This document shows, piece by piece, positions 63,574 through 64,000 of a stretch of 64,000 nt of DNA (position 1 is its first letter; each line of letters opens with the position of its first letter). Made by a program: the position numbers and the translations under genes. A model generated the notes under the pieces. It ran no database searches, was not told where the DNA came from, and worked only from the letters and a program-made list of their open reading frames with translations. The DNA is from Parvularcula oceani. GTDB taxonomy: Bacteria > Pseudomonadota > Alphaproteobacteria > Caulobacterales > Parvularculaceae. Location of the stretch: assembly GCF_000733125.1 (NCBI RefSeq), contig NZ_JPHU01000012.1:50178-114177 (forward strand). The letters run 5' to 3'.

Positions 63574-63887
63574 TGCGCCGCCTTCTGCTCCTGACGCCCC
63601 TCCTTCTTGCGGCCTGCATCACGCCGCCGGCCCAGCGGTCCGGCACGGGGCAGCTCGTTCTGCGGACCGTGCCGGAGGGCGCGACGGTCAGCTTTTCCGA
63701 TGGGACCGAATGCCGGACGCCCTGCCGGATCGTGGTGCCGGGGCCGCTCTACCTGACCATTGGCCGGACGGGCTATGAGGCGGTGCGAGAGCGTGTGGAT
63801 GCGCGAACGCCAAGTCCCTTGGTCATCGAGATGACGCCCGTCGCCCGGACCGAGGAGATCGAAGCCGCGGAGCTGCCGGAGCTCTGA
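63570..63887 (+). CDS. PEGA-domain lipoprotein
   Basis: A 105-aa exported protein. Two tandem Met start it (63570 and 63573), and the lipobox is LLTPLLLAACITPP with acylated Cys. The body has a PEGA repeat, VLRTVPEGATVSFSDGTECRTPCRIVVPGPLYLTIGRTGYEAV, which forms a small beta-sandwich used in surface adhesion or binding. Its start overlaps the metC stop, so it is last in the cysK-metC run. It may be a cell-envelope anchor; function is unknown. Confidence 0.8.
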   Translation: MMRRLLLLTPLLLAACITPPAQRSGTGQLVLRTVPEGATVSFSDGTECRTPCRIVVPGPLYLTIGRTGYEAVRERVDARTPSPLVIEMTPVARTEEIEAAELPEL

Positions 63888-63939
63888 TCGTGCGAGCGGG
63901 CAGGACACGGCATGCGCCGCGGCCCGGCGCATACAAAGA

Positions 63940-63972
63940 ATGGCCGCCGCCCCGGAACGGGACTGCGGCCAT
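63940..63972 (-). terminator. Hairpin near window end
   Basis: ATGGCCGC and its complement form an 8-bp stem; read on the minus strand it is followed by TTCTTTGTAT, so it would end a leftward gene that starts beyond the window. The remaining window end shows no gene. Confidence 0.6.
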
Positions 63973-64000
63973 GCCCGCTTGCGCGGACACATCACCAAAT

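Noticed and set aside
1..64000. CRISPR arrays, insertion sequences, prophage or integrase-linked att sites
   Set aside because: I saw no repeat-spacer pattern, transposase, integrase or phage structural gene anywhere in the window. The tRNA-Arg gene has no adjacent integrase.

Overview
The window is GC-rich DNA, roughly two-thirds G+C by eye, from one bacterial chromosome. It is densely packed with genes and shows no insertion sequence, prophage or CRISPR array. Several features point to an alphaproteobacterium: three direct-repeat LexA boxes of the GTTC-N7-GTTC type, an NDUFS4-like complex I subunit, an NDUFAF6/phytoene-synthase-like protein beside secDF, an HWE-type histidine kinase, a FixK-like Crp/Fnr regulator and an NADP-type isocitrate dehydrogenase. 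A family-level assignment is not supportable from this sequence alone.

Positions 1-18.8 kb form a coherent low-oxygen/energy-stress island. It holds a MaoC-phosphotransacetylase fusion, phasin, Hsp20, acetate kinase, PHA synthase, D-lactate dehydrogenase, four universal stress proteins (Usp), a CBS-pair protein, a beta-phosphoglucomutase/GH65 phosphorylase pair, a c-type cytochrome with a flavodoxin-fold reductase, a FixK/FNR-like regulator with a GNAT protein, and a BON-Usp-kinase operon. Almost every transcription unit has an imperfect FNR-type box (TTGAY-N4-NNCAR) about 40-90 nt upstream of its start codon, and in several cases a TAG-type -10 hexamer lies 31-33 bp from the box centre. I infer one local regulon for carbon storage, fermentation and stress, probably read by the encoded FixK-like protein. 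The acetate kinase reading frame is broken by an in-frame TAG at codon 22.

From 18.8 to 23.3 kb there is an iron-type uptake locus (TonB receptor, membrane protein, PepSY reductase-like protein) behind a Fur-like palindrome. From 23.4 to 38.3 kb the genes are mostly housekeeping and metabolic: an NDUFS4-like subunit, tRNA-Arg(TCT), a PhoR-like kinase, pyruvate kinase, KDPG aldolase, an Asp/Asn hydroxylase, TrpS, a five-PAS HWE kinase, a class II aldolase, glutamate-cysteine ligase, an AlkA-like glycosylase, a glycosyltransferase-like protein and an HNH protein. From 38.5 to 43.8 kb there is a second TonB receptor with paired upstream repeats, a HELTH-motif protein and a NatAB-like exporter.

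From 43.9 to 57.4 kb the genes are icd, rsmE, a VOC protein, ssb, a small HTH protein, a TPR protein, uvrA, a compositionally odd gene coupled to uvrA, a serine hydrolase, trmFO, a degenerate endonuclease III-like protein and a phytoene-synthase-like protein. LexA boxes lie at ssb/HTH, uvrA and the endonuclease III-like gene, giving a small SOS set. The final part holds secF-secD-yajC, then an overlapping run of cysK, a lipoprotein, a GNAT protein, a cystathionine beta-lyase and a PEGA lipoprotein, a sulfur amino acid cluster with cell-envelope passengers.
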